Positions 26,801 to 34,201 of a stretch of DNA of 64,000 bases are shown piece by piece. The position numbers were made by a program, and so were the translations under genes. The stretch's first letter is position 1; each line of letters opens with the position of its first letter. The stretch is from Holacanthus passer (lineage: Eukaryota > Chordata > Actinopteri > Pomacanthidae): contig JAFREQ010000090.1 in NCBI GenBank assembly GCA_025331565.1, forward strand, positions 62,001-126,000, read 5' to 3'. The notes beneath the pieces were generated by a model. That model saw only the letters and a program-made list of their open reading frames with translations. It made no database searches and was not told the origin of the DNA.

Positions 26801-27584
26801 TCTTAGCAAGGCACTTAACCTCTGTTTGTTCAGCTGCTCAGTGGTTGTGCTGAGCAGCTGCAAACATCTGTAACTGAAGGGTGACTCAATGGAAAAAATG
26901 AATAGTGAATTATTATAAGTAAATGTAAATCATAAAGAAGACTGAGATATTAACTGGATAGAGTACAAATGTTTAAAATCTGGGTATAAATACTCTTGAG
27001 ACGCTCTGAGAACCTGATAATCCAAACTGTCCTCAGATGTTTAGATGAAGAGGCCACATTGTTGGCGAGGAAATGCGAATGTGGTGCTTTTCCAAGTCGT
27101 AAATGTAAAAGGAAAGGTATATTTAAACTCACTAAAGTTTACATTTGGTTCACAGCTCGGATGTAACATCTGTGTACACCCAGTACAATAATAGACTGTC
27201 GGGACTCTGAAGTGCAAAGTGACTCATGGTTATGAAGAGTAATAATTCAGAGAAGGCTTCATTGTCGGTTTGAAAATGTACACATCATGAAAAGGAAGTG
27301 GCACGTGCGACTGTGTTTTGACAGGTCAAATCGGTGCATCACAGTTACAGTTTGAGTTTGAGTGAGTAAGATTGAGCCTGATGCAGAAGAATGAGACGTG
27401 TTAAAGCCAAATACTAAGGAAACTGTGTTGTTGTTGTACCTGTGTGTCTGTGTCTGTGGCCTCTTTGATCCAAAGAAGCGTTTCCTTTCCTGGTTCCTAA
27501 TGCAACGCTACAGAGCGCAGAAACTCCGACCAGCACCAGGAAGGCCCTCATCAGCCCGAGGCCCTGCCGCTTCAGCATCGTCAT
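3280..27584 (-). CDS. cdh11: cadherin-11 (OB-cadherin), whole coding span, 14 coding exons
   Basis: Type II classical cadherin: a single-pass membrane protein that mediates calcium-dependent, mostly homophilic adhesion and links through beta-catenin and p120 to actin. In vertebrates it is used by mesenchyme, osteoblasts and neural crest. The joined exons encode about 818 residues if the EC2 exon has its usual 168 nt; mammalian cadherin-11 has about 796. Predicted order: signal peptide 1-30, pro-region to RSKR at 69-72, mature start GWVWN with the two type II strand-swap tryptophans (74 and 76), EC1 to EC5 with LDRE and D-x-NDN calcium motifs, membrane segment about 633-655, tail 656-818. All introns are GT-AG and phases agree across every junction. 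Exon sizes are 145 (coding part), 140, 295, 120, 272 (abnormal), 188, 114, 140, 137, 122, 118, 252, 152 and 366. Near-identity to mammalian CDH11 over EC1 and the tail excludes other type II cadherins. The only break is in the EC2 exon. Confidence 0.96.
3829..3980 (-). CDS. cdh11: cdh11 coding exon 13: inner membrane segment, p120-binding juxtamembrane region
   Basis: 152 nt. Completes the membrane helix (AIVVLFVAL), followed by the basic stop-transfer RRQKK. Then comes EPLIVFEEEDIRENIITYDD and EGGGEEDTEAFDIATLQ, the acidic juxtamembrane core bound by p120-catenin. Almost identical to mammalian cadherin-11. Acceptor gtcggcag at 3981, donor CTGCAG/GTGTGA at 3828. Confidence 0.96.
3981..4702 (-). 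other. cdh11 intron between coding exons 13 and 12
   Basis: 722 nt, GT-AG. No repeat or open frame of note seen. It interrupts the codon between the outer and inner halves of the membrane segment, as in other classical cadherins. Confidence 0.9.
4703..4954 (-). CDS. cdh11: cdh11 coding exon 12: EC5 end and membrane segment
   Basis: 252 nt, the standard size. Begins (D)STASIYVLRKGFSRLTQDVYY and continues LPIEINDNGFPAMSSTNTLT. The EC5 cysteines CSCDS...LSC follow, as in all classical cadherins. It ends STGALIAILACIVILL, the outer part of the membrane helix, identical to mammalian cadherin-11. Acceptor ccacag at 4955, donor CTCG/GTGAG at 4702. Confidence 0.96.
5151..5183. repeat. (CA)16 microsatellite
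   Basis: Perfect CA dinucleotide run inside the intron between coding exons 12 and 11, followed by shorter imperfect CA runs. Confidence 0.95.
6042..6082. repeat. (TG)20 microsatellite
   Basis: Perfect TG run on the plus strand, CA on the transcript strand, in the same intron. Confidence 0.95.
6592..6709 (-). CDS. cdh11: cdh11 coding exon 11: EC5 first part
   Basis: 118 nt, the standard size. Encodes VIETVSAVDKDEMAHRQHFT, then FSLAPEVAYNHNFSLKDNR, plus one base. NFS is an N-glycosylation site conserved with mammals (NFT). Acceptor gtgtttcag at 6710, donor CAGAG/GTAGG at 6591. The intron between this exon and the previous one is only 119 nt. Confidence 0.94.
6829..6950 (-). CDS. cdh11: cdh11 coding exon 10: EC4/EC5 junction
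   Basis: 122 nt, the standard size. Encodes GHHQDTKVRVNIKVKDVNDN, then SPEFATNNEVLMCETVAPGK. DVNDN (residues 499-503) is the EC4/EC5 calcium linker; the Cys in LMCE matches mammalian FICE. The acceptor gcag (6951) is joined directly to a long TG repeat, and the donor AAG/GTACG is at 6828. Confidence 0.94.
6951..8939 (-). other. cdh11 intron between coding exons 10 and 9
   Basis: 1,989 nt, GT-AG. Besides the splice-site microsatellite it contains a GC-rich island at about 7625-7870, unlike the AT-rich surroundings, and a 189-codon sense-strand open frame (8273-8842) with no recognisable domain. Neither looks like an exon. Confidence 0.85.
6954..6999. repeat. (CA)23 microsatellite abutting the acceptor of coding exon 10
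   Basis: 46 nt of perfect CA on the plus strand, TG on the transcript strand. It ends three bases before the AG (6952-6951) and so takes the place of the polypyrimidine tract. Length changes could alter inclusion of the exon. Confidence 0.95.
8940..9076 (-). CDS. cdh11: cdh11 coding exon 9: EC4 second part
   Basis: 137 nt, the standard size. Encodes YMIPRYTDVDQFFSVNSEDG, then MITTTRPLDREAQAWHNISV and SATEI, plus one base. LDRE is the calcium motif; NIS is an N-glycosylation site also present in mammals (NIT). Acceptor tgtgtgtag at 9077, donor ATCG/GTACG at 8939. Retaining the following intron would add a few residues and stop. Confidence 0.95.
9787..9926 (-). CDS. cdh11: cdh11 coding exon 8: EC3/EC4 linker, EC4 first part
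   Basis: 140 nt, too fragmented to stand out as an open frame but clear from splice sites and homology. Encodes ISVEDADEPPVFVAPSYTFE, then VEENAPEGTLVGRVHAKDTD and VANNPV, plus two bases of an Arg codon. DADEPP (about residues 395-400) is the EC3/EC4 calcium linker. Acceptor gtgtgcag at 9927, donor TCAG/GTAACA at 9786. It follows mammalian cadherin-11 without any gap. Confidence 0.93.
9927..10099 (-). other. Short cdh11 intron splitting the EC3/EC4 exon
   Basis: 173 nt, phase 0, GTAAAC donor and gtgtgcag acceptor. The flanking exons (114 and 140 nt) add up to 254 nt, the size I recall for a single exon in mammalian type II cadherins. The protein alignment has no gap at the junction. Confidence 0.85.
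10100..10213 (-). CDS. cdh11: cdh11 coding exon 7: EC3 second part
   Basis: 114 nt, 38 codons, phase 0 at both ends. Encodes PVDFETKRSYTLKVEGSN through GPYKDEATIK. The acceptor lies in a (CT)n tract at 10214, and the donor AAAG/GTAAAC is at 10099. In mammals this segment and the next appear to form one 254-nt exon; here they are separated by a short intron. Confidence 0.94.
11064..11082. repeat. Poly(A) tract, 19 nt
   Basis: Homopolymer in an intron. No retroposon body was recognised on either side. Confidence 0.8.
12756..12792. repeat. (AC)18 microsatellite
   Basis: Perfect AC run on the plus strand. A CT-rich tract (12612-12641) lies 115 bp before it. Confidence 0.95.
13181..13214. repeat. 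(CA)17 microsatellite
   Basis: Perfect CA run in the large intron between coding exons 7 and 6. Confidence 0.95.
14651..14938. repeat. Cluster of three CA/TG microsatellites
   Basis: (AC)n at 14651-14687, (GT)n at 14803-14831 and (GT)n at 14913-14938, with short imperfect TG runs between. The first is in the opposite orientation to the other two, so complementary arms could fold back on one strand. Confidence 0.9.
16013..16200 (-). CDS. cdh11: cdh11 coding exon 6: EC3 first part
   Basis: 188 nt, the expected size. Encodes (S)VYPMSVSEDKVSGEEVGRLK, then AKDPDLGDNGLVNYRLIEGDG, and ends AVIKLKK. AKDPD is a conserved calcium motif. Acceptor ttcctcccag at 16201, donor AAG/GTAAGG at 16012. Its first two bases complete a Ser codon begun in the EC2 exon, which supports the donor chosen there. 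Confidence 0.95.
16500..17240. repeat. Long pyrimidine-rich (plus) / purine-rich (minus) tract
   Basis: Roughly 740 bp with very strong strand asymmetry: mostly C and T on the plus strand, broken by a mixed stretch at about 16725-16860, and including (CTC)9 at 17113-17139. The long plus-strand open frame across it is Ser/Leu/Pro-rich low-complexity sequence, not a gene. On the cdh11 transcript it is GA-rich. Confidence 0.75.
18337..18515. repeat. hAT-type MITE remnant
   Basis: The left end AGGGCTACAAACAGGTAAC is followed by ATTATCGATTAATCTGCC, TTCACGATTAATTGAGTCGT, GTCTATAAAAGGTAAGAAAA and CAAAGTGACGTCTTCAAATT. This is the order seen in an abundant non-autonomous element of perch-like fish that starts GGGCTGCAAC. 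Only one end is recognisable; no transposase. Confidence 0.65.
19801..20040. repeat. Interspersed-repeat remnant with the CAGTGGCCACTTTATTAGGTA end
   Basis: The terminal motif CACTCAGTGGCCACTTTATT continues AGGTACACCTCTC. It is a very common fish repeat end. The following text (GGTATTAGAACCACATTTCA, then TGAACACATAGTTAAATAAT) also looks repeat-derived. I cannot name the family with certainty. Confidence 0.6.
20840..20851. repeat. C12 homopolymer next to the damaged EC2 exon
   Basis: Twelve consecutive C on the plus strand, 21 nt inside the intron. Such runs commonly break short-read assemblies and fit the idea of a former gap at this spot. Confidence 0.8.
20873..21144 (-). CDS. cdh11: cdh11 coding exon 5: EC2 second part, disrupted (duplication, frameshift, internal stop)
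   Basis: The acceptor ccatgcag (21145) and the first 113 nt (21032-21144) are normal: GIIRTALPNMDREARQEYD, then VVIQAKDMGGHMGGLSGTT. The remaining 55 nt should encode KVTITLTDVNDNPPKFPQ. Instead 159 nt follow. First comes a second, longer copy (about 20957-21032) of the preceding coding stretch (21032-21083) with scattered insertions. Then a poorly matching version of the expected tail leads to CCCACAGA/GTGAGT, a plausible original donor at 20872. The total is 272 nt instead of 168, which breaks the frame, and the open frame ends at a TAG just after CQPAI, near 20909. Either this is a real null lesion or an unpolished long-read patch in the assembly; I favour the latter because the changes are mostly small insertions and homopolymer stretches. 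Confidence 0.8.
20957..21083 (-). repeat. Imperfect tandem duplication inside the EC2 exon
   Basis: Copy A, 21032-21083, is the normal coding text (ATCCAGGCCAAA, GACATGGGAGGTCA, GGGACCACT). Copy B, about 20957-21032, repeats the same landmarks in the same order with about 24 extra bases scattered between them. Copy B is followed by a noisy version of the expected continuation. Confidence 0.85.
21145..22831 (-). other. cdh11 intron between coding exons 5 and 4
   Basis: 1,687 nt, GT-AG. Contains a short TG run near 21750 and an A12 run near 21470. No exon or repeat family recognised. Confidence 0.85.
22832..22951 (-). CDS. cdh11: cdh11 coding exon 4: EC2 first part
   Basis: 120 nt, the expected size. 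Encodes (G)TSVMQVTATDADDPTYGNSARLVYSILQGQPYFSVEPQT. DADDPTYGN is a calcium-ligand loop. Acceptor ctgtag at 22952, donor ACAG/GTGAG at 22831. Phase 1 at both ends agrees with the neighbouring exons. Confidence 0.96.
22952..25306 (-). other. cdh11 intron between coding exons 4 and 3
   Basis: 2,355 nt, GT-AG. A block at about 23630-24750 has longer open frames on both strands and a more balanced base composition than the rest. It may be a decayed insertion, but I recognise no family. No splice-bounded exon seen. Confidence 0.8.
25307..25601 (-). CDS. cdh11: cdh11 coding exon 3: bulk of EC1, start of EC2
   Basis: 295 nt, the standard size of this type II cadherin exon. It begins LHSDVDSGDGNIKY, contains LDREEQAQY and the EC1/EC2 calcium linker DINDNPPEF (about residues 170-178), and ends PEMSNV plus one base. 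Acceptor cttcag at 25602 after a long pyrimidine tract; donor GTTG/GTGAG at 25306. Nearly every residue matches mammalian cadherin-11, including the GEGAGTIFVIDDK segment. Confidence 0.97.
25602..26335 (-). other. cdh11 intron between coding exons 3 and 2
   Basis: 734 nt, GT-AG, with a good pyrimidine tract before coding exon 3. A perfect CRE-like TGACGTCA lies at 25813-25820 but has no supporting context. Confidence 0.85.
26336..26475 (-). CDS. cdh11: cdh11 coding exon 2: pro-region, furin site, EC1 start
   Basis: 140 nt; acceptor tttgcag at 26476, donor AGG/GTGAG at 26335. Contains GGKEGQVLHRSKR, where RSKR (residues 69-72) is the furin cleavage site. Mature EC1 follows with GWVWNQFFVIEEYTGPDPVL. 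Trp74 and Trp76 are the pair that swaps into the partner molecule in type II cadherins. This stretch is essentially identical to mammalian cadherin-11. The pro-region is unusually rich in His and Arg. Confidence 0.96.
26476..27439 (-). other. cdh11 intron between coding exons 2 and 1
   Basis: 964 nt, GT-AG. Its main content is a SINE-like element at about 26690-26920. Confidence 0.85.
26690..26920 (+). repeat. tRNA-derived SINE remnant
   Basis: A polymerase III B-box-like sequence GGTTCAATTCC (26724-26734) sits in a tRNA-like context (GGGTCGCCGGTTCAATTCCC). It is followed by the fish SINE body motifs GCAAGGCACTTAACC, GCTCAGTGGTTGTGCTGAGC and CTGTAACTGAAGGGTGACTC, then an A-rich tail (AATGGAAAAAATGAAT). 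The A box is degenerate, so it is not a tRNA gene. Confidence 0.7.
27440..27584 (-). CDS. cdh11: cdh11 coding exon 1: signal peptide and start of pro-region
   Basis: Encodes 48 residues plus one base. The first in-frame ATG is at 27584-27582 (MTMLKRQG...), with A at -3; a second ATG lies two codons later. A hydrophobic core (AFLVLVGVSALCSVALG) about residues 14-30 is a clear signal peptide. NAS at 35-37 is a possible N-glycosylation site in the pro-region, and the exon ends in an Arg/His run. Donor ACAG/GTACAA at 27439. The signal sequence is not conserved with mammals, as usual, so identity comes from the following exons and matching phase 1. Confidence 0.88.
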
Positions 27585-27835
27585 CTTGCCCAACCCGAAC
27601 AACCGTGCACTTCACTGCGCCCCCTGCTCTCTGCTTCCTCTCAGTGGAGCGCCGCTCCCACTGAGGTCAGATCCTGTTTTTGTGAACGAAATGTTGTTGA
27701 TGAACTTCCTAGTTCATGAGCTGAGGTGGGGCCTGTTGATGCGGATATTCATCACCGACTTTCACGCGACAGCCTTTCTTCTCCTTCTTCTCTCTCACAG
27801 TTCGTTCACTCCCTCTCTCCTCTGATCACAGAGCC
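27585..27835 (-). promoter_or_regulatory. cdh11: cdh11 5' leader (untranslated part of the first coding exon)
   Basis: 251 nt between a strong acceptor (ctcctctgctctctttcag, ending at 27836) and the start codon. It holds two short upstream ORFs: uORF1, 27752-27714, 12 codons; and uORF2, 27717-27709, ATGAACTAG. The stop of the first overlaps the start of the second (ATGA). Between uORF2 and the main ATG lies a GC-rich hairpin (27640-27665). These features suggest translational control. The extent of the leader is inferred from the acceptor, not from transcript data. Confidence 0.7.
27640..27665 (-). promoter_or_regulatory. GC-rich stem-loop in the cdh11 5' leader
   Basis: On the transcript strand CTCAGTG pairs with CACTGAG (7 bp). 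After a one-base G bulge, GAGC pairs with GCTC around a GGC loop. That gives 11 paired bases, ending 55 nt upstream of the start codon, a position where a hairpin can slow scanning ribosomes. The structure is read from sequence; function is inference. Confidence 0.5.
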
Positions 27836-30298
27836 TGAAAGAGAGCAGAGGAGAAAGATGCTTAGCACGAGACGATCACAACAATGAAAACGCTGCTTGA
27901 GAAACAATGCAATTGAGCAAATGTACATTCAGTTTAATAAAACTTTTTCCTTGCAAAGTCATTCATCTTTATGAATTTAAAAGTGACAGCAAGGACAACA
28001 TAAACAGCTCAGTAATCACTCAGTCTTGTCTGTTATAGAGAGTCATTTGAAATGACTGCAGTTGGAGATCTGACTTCTGAAATAGTTGTTGTGCTGATGA
28101 GGACATTGCTCTAATTATGCAGACAATGCTGTCTGTAAACTCATTAGCTTTAATTCAATTAGATACAGGCTGATTCAGTGTGGGAGCTGCAGCTCGTGTA
28201 CAACACCAGGTCGCCGTGTTGCTCCATTTACAGCTCTTCAAATACAATTAAAGTAATGTAAAGCAAAATGATAATTTATGGAAGTCATTAAAGGCGGATT
28301 TGTATCATGACTTTCAAACTCTTTTACGTGGGTTTTGTTAAGCAGAAAACTGATCACCGTACAGGTGATGATTCAGGCGTCTCTGCCTCTGAGGTGAGTG
28401 AATCAGCAGGAGGAAGATAAAATTAGATCTGTACAAAATCCAATGTGTCTATCACCGTCCTGACCTGTGAGCCCAAAAACTGCTTAGTCGTTACAAGAAA
28501 CTGGAGACGACGGCCAACGAAATGCTGAAAAGTGCAACTTTAATGGAACGACTCCGCATAAATTTATATAAATATTATAAATGTAAAATTAATTTGATGA
28601 GCACGAGATGCACTGAATAGAGGACTAAAGGTGATTCGACCTATAGCTGCGTTTCTAAACATCCACTTTAACCGTTTGAACAGAACAGTCATACTTGCTT
28701 CTTGCTGTTTTTTTTTTTTTTACTACCAACAAGTCAGGTTGTTTCTCAGTCCCTTTCAAAACCAACCACTGATGGTGCTACCTTCATGATTATGGTATGT
28801 TTCAGTTGAGATGTTTAGATGACAAACTTGGTTAACATGAGTTGTGTGGTCACTTGCCTGATTACACCTCACTTCACTCACTACACCTGTATGTCAGATA
28901 TCCTTTTCCCAGCCCAGTGCTCATATTCTATTGATGCATCATTTGCACACAGCTGCATCTCCAATGAAACCTCCATTATGTCACCTGACATGGTTGACAG
29001 GAGATGTGGGACACGGCTGTTGTCTTCCTCACAGACCTGCAGCGTCTCTCGCTAAAGAAGCGTCTGAACAGTGTCAAGTTAAACTTCACAATAATTGCAT
29101 CAAAGCCGCTCATATTCCAAAATCCTTCAACACATTCGAGAAGCAAACACTGAGAGCGACTGTGTGCACAAATCGCTTTGAGACAGCAACAAATAGCCGT
29201 GAAGACGATCTCTTACGGTGCAGCTCTCCTTTCTTTTTTCCCTTTCTGCATCTCATTCCTCTGATTGTGAATAAAGGTTGTGTACGCCAGTGTGTGTGTG
29301 TGTGCGTGTGTGTTTAACATTCAGTCGCTCATTAGATGAGAAAATTCCCTCAGGGCTCATTGGCTCCTGTTGACCACATGACTAGCCAACCAGGAAGTGT
29401 TGACAATTAATCCCACACCGGCTCATCTTCTGGCTAATTATCCTTGAGGGTTTTGATTGATGTGCATATCTGTGTGTGTGTATCTGTGAATGTGTGTGTG
29501 TGCTCCTGTCCATCATTTCTCTGTTGAAGTGTTAAAACCTTCTGTGTGGAAGAAATTAAGGGTTGTACAGAAATCTGTGGAAAAAAAAAAAAAAACTGTA
29601 TAGATTTAAGATCCCAAGATGAGCTGGCATGATCTGACTTTTATTGTCTGTTGTATTTGAGTTGAAAAACTTAGAATTAACAGTTTGCAACAAGAAAACA
29701 AAAGTACGAACTTTCTCTATCTGTTCTTGGAGGTTGTCACTTGCAGGTGAAATCATTTGTGAATTTGAACAGAGAACGCGTCGAGAAAGCCTTAACAACA
29801 ACACCAAAACAAATGTAAACCCCGGTGTGCACCTGCTGTTCAGGGAGCCGACACCTGCTTCGCCGAATCTATTAACAAGCTCTCAAACTGTCATTTATGT
29901 GTCAAATTAAGTGTCTGCTTTGTTTAAAAATAAATAGTTTTCACCGATATCCCGACGCCGCGCTACCGGTCATCTGTTATTCATCTCAAAAACTGTCAAG
30001 TTGGACACATAAAAAACAACAATAATGAAATAGATTGATGGCAGCTTCCACAGTAACACCTCAGAAACACTCAGTGTCAGTGTGAATATGACGACTTGTT
30101 GATGACAATGAAACACAGCCGCTGTCAAATTCAAAGAAAACAACTGCTGGAACATAAGATGGGGAATTAACAACACGACCTAAAAATCCTCATTCACTTT
30201 GCTTTTCTTACACCCAACAGAGGTAGATTTTATGTTTTCTACATTTTCAGTTTTTTTTGTTTTTTTTTCATCCCTTTGCTGACATTCCTGACGGTGAG

Positions 30299-30325
30299 CG
30301 AGAGAGAGAGAGAGAGAGAGAGAGA
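30299..30325. repeat. (GA)13 microsatellite
   Basis: Perfect GA run in the large 5' intron. Confidence 0.95.
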
Positions 30326-30449
30326 CAGAAAATGCAACACAGAAACAGACAGTGATAATGACTCCCCAGGGTGAGCGTGCCTTTTGGCCAGACCACTTCT
30401 TCTGTCTGAACACATGACTCAAGAGTCGCATTAGTATAGTGAACAGCAT

Positions 30450-30451
<2 letters not shown>

Positions 30452-30485
<34 letters not shown>

Positions 30486-30779
30486 CATTCCCATGGGCTT
30501 ATAGTGATGCTGTGAATCTATGAGTCAAGTGTTGGACTTGACTACTGTGATTCATTGGCCAACATTAGAGGATAACTAGACCCACACGGTGTCTGTGCCT
30601 GTGTGTGTGTGTCTGCGTGTATGTGTGTGTGTTACAGAGGTTAGAGCAGTAGTAAAGTAAAAAAAAAAAAAAACAGGCTGACATATTCTGACTATCTGAC
30701 AGTGTGTGTATTTGTTAATGAATAACTCTGATTGTATGGATGTGATGGTTTGCATGTGACTTGAGATTATCTGTGATCT

Positions 30780-30819
<40 letters not shown>
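30452..30819. repeat. Pair of TG microsatellites
   Basis: (GT)16 at 30452-30483 and (TG)18 at 30783-30819, with short TG runs and an A-run (about 30659-30673) between them. Confidence 0.9.
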
Positions 30820-30820
<1 letters not shown>

Positions 30821-31678
30821 GTCCAGAAGTGAATTTCCTACATCTTGTCTTCATGTATTGAAGGTGACAAGCAGGATAAAGTTAAGCATATTCAGGTTGT
30901 GTTGTTGGAAGAACTGATAATATATATATATTCTGATATTGACTGAATCTTGCCTCCTGTTACTTTGCACCAAACCCCGTTAGAATATGAAGCACAATAA
31001 AGAGTCATTTGAACCATGTTTAACAGAGAATCTGGGTCTGCAGTGAAAGATGGTTTGAGTAGGTAAATGCATGTTTTTTTTTTTTTGGTCACGCTCTCTT
31101 TCTTCCCTCTCTCTCTCTCTCTGCTCGTGTCTCATGCTGTGCCTCTTCAGTCAGAGTAGCTGTAAAAGCTGCCCGACTGCAATCACAGTGATTACCTCCA
31201 GAACCGAAACAAAGCACAGGAGCATTTCACCGACTGTGAGTGAACGGAGACAATTTCTCAGTATGGTGATATTTCAGCTTTTATCAGTCTGTTGCATTTA
31301 AGGCTGCAGAGTCAGATGTGTATGATGAGATGCTGTAGTTTTAATCTCCACAGTTAAAGCTGAATTTTTCACTCATTGTTGAAAAGCGTACAGACGCAGT
31401 GGAAGCGCTGAGTATGTTTTTGAACTACATTTCTGAAGGAATTACTTGGCAATATCGGATCTGTCTCACAATTTTTCTTACTGGCTGTGTTGACAAAGAC
31501 CACAGAACTAATCTCAAGGACAAAATGATAGCTGAAACTTACAGTTCAATAAACATGACTAAACAATATCTCCCCGAAACAATTTGGATTATCATTTCGA
31601 CCGCTGTGACGCCTTTTACTCATTCTCTGTCTTTATCTTAGACATGTGGGACCATTAAACATCAATGAAGGCTGTTTT

Positions 31679-31679
<1 letters not shown>

Positions 31680-31719
<40 letters not shown>
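31680..31719. repeat. (CT)20 microsatellite
   Basis: Perfect CT run on the plus strand, followed by further CT-rich sequence to about 31790 and a T18 tract at 31882-31899. Confidence 0.95.
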
Positions 31720-31722
<3 letters not shown>

Positions 31723-33812
31723 CATCCTCCTATCCCTCAGCCCTCTGTCTGTCTCTGTCTGGCTTGTTCCTTCATTTCTCTCTCTCTCTCCTGGCTGAGC
31801 CAAACCTCCAACAGCAGCATTAAAATAACATTGGAAAATGCCTGGAAACTATATAGAGGAAAAAAACAGACTTGACCCTGATTTTTTTTTTTTTTTTTTC
31901 TCCCTCCCAACTTTCTCCTTCTCTCTCAAGGGGTCAGTAGCAATAAAGGTGATTCATTCCTGTACAAATGTGTTATACATATCCCCGTATGTCTCGGCAG
32001 GCCGTGTGCGATTGTGGCTTTGTGTGTCTTTTTTCCCTCGTCTCCACATATTGCCTGTCAGGGTTGTGTGCAGGCAAACAATGGTCTCACTGTACCTTGT
32101 CTGCACAACGTGTACAAATGGAATAATACATACATATGAGAATCAAAGGAGAGGAGGAGAAGTATGGCCGTACTTGTTGTCAGGTTTCCTTGTGCAGCCT
32201 CTTTCCTTTTCACATTGGACGAGGCCTTTGACACACGGGCTTGAAAATCAGAGCATTCATCTATAGAGCACAACCATTTTTAATCATTTGGCTTCATCAG
32301 CTGTTTTATGGATTTTTATCCATAAAGCAGAAAGTGTGTTAGGATAATAAGTGTTGACTATTATAAACACTGGGAAGTGATAATTTGAGTTTAAACACAT
32401 CACGCTGTGACGTTACACAACTTGGCTTTTGACTCACATTTGACAAGTTTTGTTCTGAATCGTCCACGGCGAGCACGAACTGTCCCCGAGCCGTGACACT
32501 AAAGGATTATGTCGGAATTAGCTAAGCGGCCCGACACGAACGGGAAATGGATGTAAAATGTGTTGTTTGTTCCCGCGGCGCTGCCCGGAGGCGACGTTTG
32601 TCCCCTCTGTGTTCTCACAGTCACTGTATCATCGCTTGTTCCTGCCACATCGGTGTCGTTTGACATGGTGGCGAGTCTGTTCTGACATGAACCAAGATGG
32701 CGACACAGCAGAGACATTTATTTGAGGCAATAAAATAAAAAAGATGGAAACTCTCATCTGTATGTTTTAAAATCATAGCAAAGGTATTAAACTCTTAGTT
32801 TAGTGTCTACAGGCATTAGATTTGCATTTTTGTACTATAATTACTCCAAACACTGCTTCATTATCTTGCTGGGTTATTTCCAGTAAATTGACCAGTGTGG
32901 GTTTAAGCTCTTGCCGGAGGAGAAGCACTCAAGGACACCACAAACAGTTTGCTATTGCCAGGACCAAATCTGTAACCATCCACTCGCATCCAGCCACTGG
33001 ACCATTGCTGTATAACCCGAAACACTATTTGAACCAGATGTGAGGTTTTTTTTTTCCACGCTGAGATGAGAAAGAGGGTCATATGAGGTTTAAAATGAGA
33101 TTTTCTTCCTGTATAAATCCACTCCTACTCTCCAAAACAAATCCCACAGCCACTCTGCTGTAGATGCAAAGCTGTCGACTGTATTTTGTTTTTGTTTTTT
33201 TCTATTCTTTCTGGTTCCTTCAAGTGACACGTTCTGCAGGGAGAGATTTAACAAAGACGAGGGACGGATGAAATGAACCAACCAGAGCGCAGGAGGAAGG
33301 AGAGAGAGAAACACAACCAACAGAAATAAACACAGAAAAAGTGTGGTCACGTTTCTGTCCAACTACTGTCAAGTGAATTTTACACCAACTTTTTGAGATG
33401 GTGCAAAAGACCATAAATCATCATTGTTTCCATCTGCTGGTTGAAGCAAACGCATTCGATTCTTGAAAATTAGGAGAAAAACGAGATGATTTCCACCAGA
33501 GAATAGAAGCTCGATAAATAGTTCTTGTCATCATTATAGTTATTTGGTAAGAAATGATTCTGTGGAAACCAAGGACTGCAGAGTGAGAGGACAGGGTGGG
33601 ACACAGAAAGATGGACGGACAGACACAGATTGAGAGAGGGAGCGAGAGAGTCGGTGTATTAAAGTTCACTTCGGGTGTCTGGTTTCGGTGGCCGGTTCTT
33701 TGTGGTCTGTTAAAAGCTTAAAAACAGAGCGGTGCTGAAAACAGACACCCGGCGTTTAGCTCACACCACGAAACCTGAGGCTTAATTGCCTTTCAATTAG
33801 AGGAACTAATAG

Positions 33813-33816
<4 letters not shown>

Positions 33817-33843
<27 letters not shown>
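33817..33843. repeat. (GT)13 microsatellite
   Basis: Nearly perfect GT run in the large 5' intron. Confidence 0.9.
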
Positions 33844-34120
33844 GGCGGTTGGTGAAGCGATTACAAAGAAAGAGCTGCAACGCTTTCTCAGCATTCGTGG
33901 AAATGGGTATTAATGAGAGGCTCGCAACTCCACAGACCCACAGTTACTGCAAAGTTAGTCTTCGCCGTGTGCGTGCATGTGTGTGTGTGTACTTGTATGT
34001 CTGCTATGTGTGTTATGAATTTGTTAGTGTGTGTGTGTGTAGAGGTTGCTGATTCCTGTTAAGCAATTAGTGAAATTCAAGTGCTAATTACCACCCACAA
34101 GACCACATGTCTGCTGTTTG

Positions 34121-34201
34121 CACACACACACACACACACACACACTCTGCACACACATGCAGACACATACAGACACGCACACACACACACACACACACAC
34201 A
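34121..34201. repeat. Two CA microsatellites
   Basis: (CA)12 at 34121-34145 and (CA)12 at 34177-34201, separated by interrupted CA sequence. Confidence 0.9.

Noticed and set aside
27600..27602. Upstream TTG as the cdh11 start
   Set aside because: Would add six residues (MFGLGK), but vertebrate nuclear genes rarely start at TTG and a good ATG lies at 27584.
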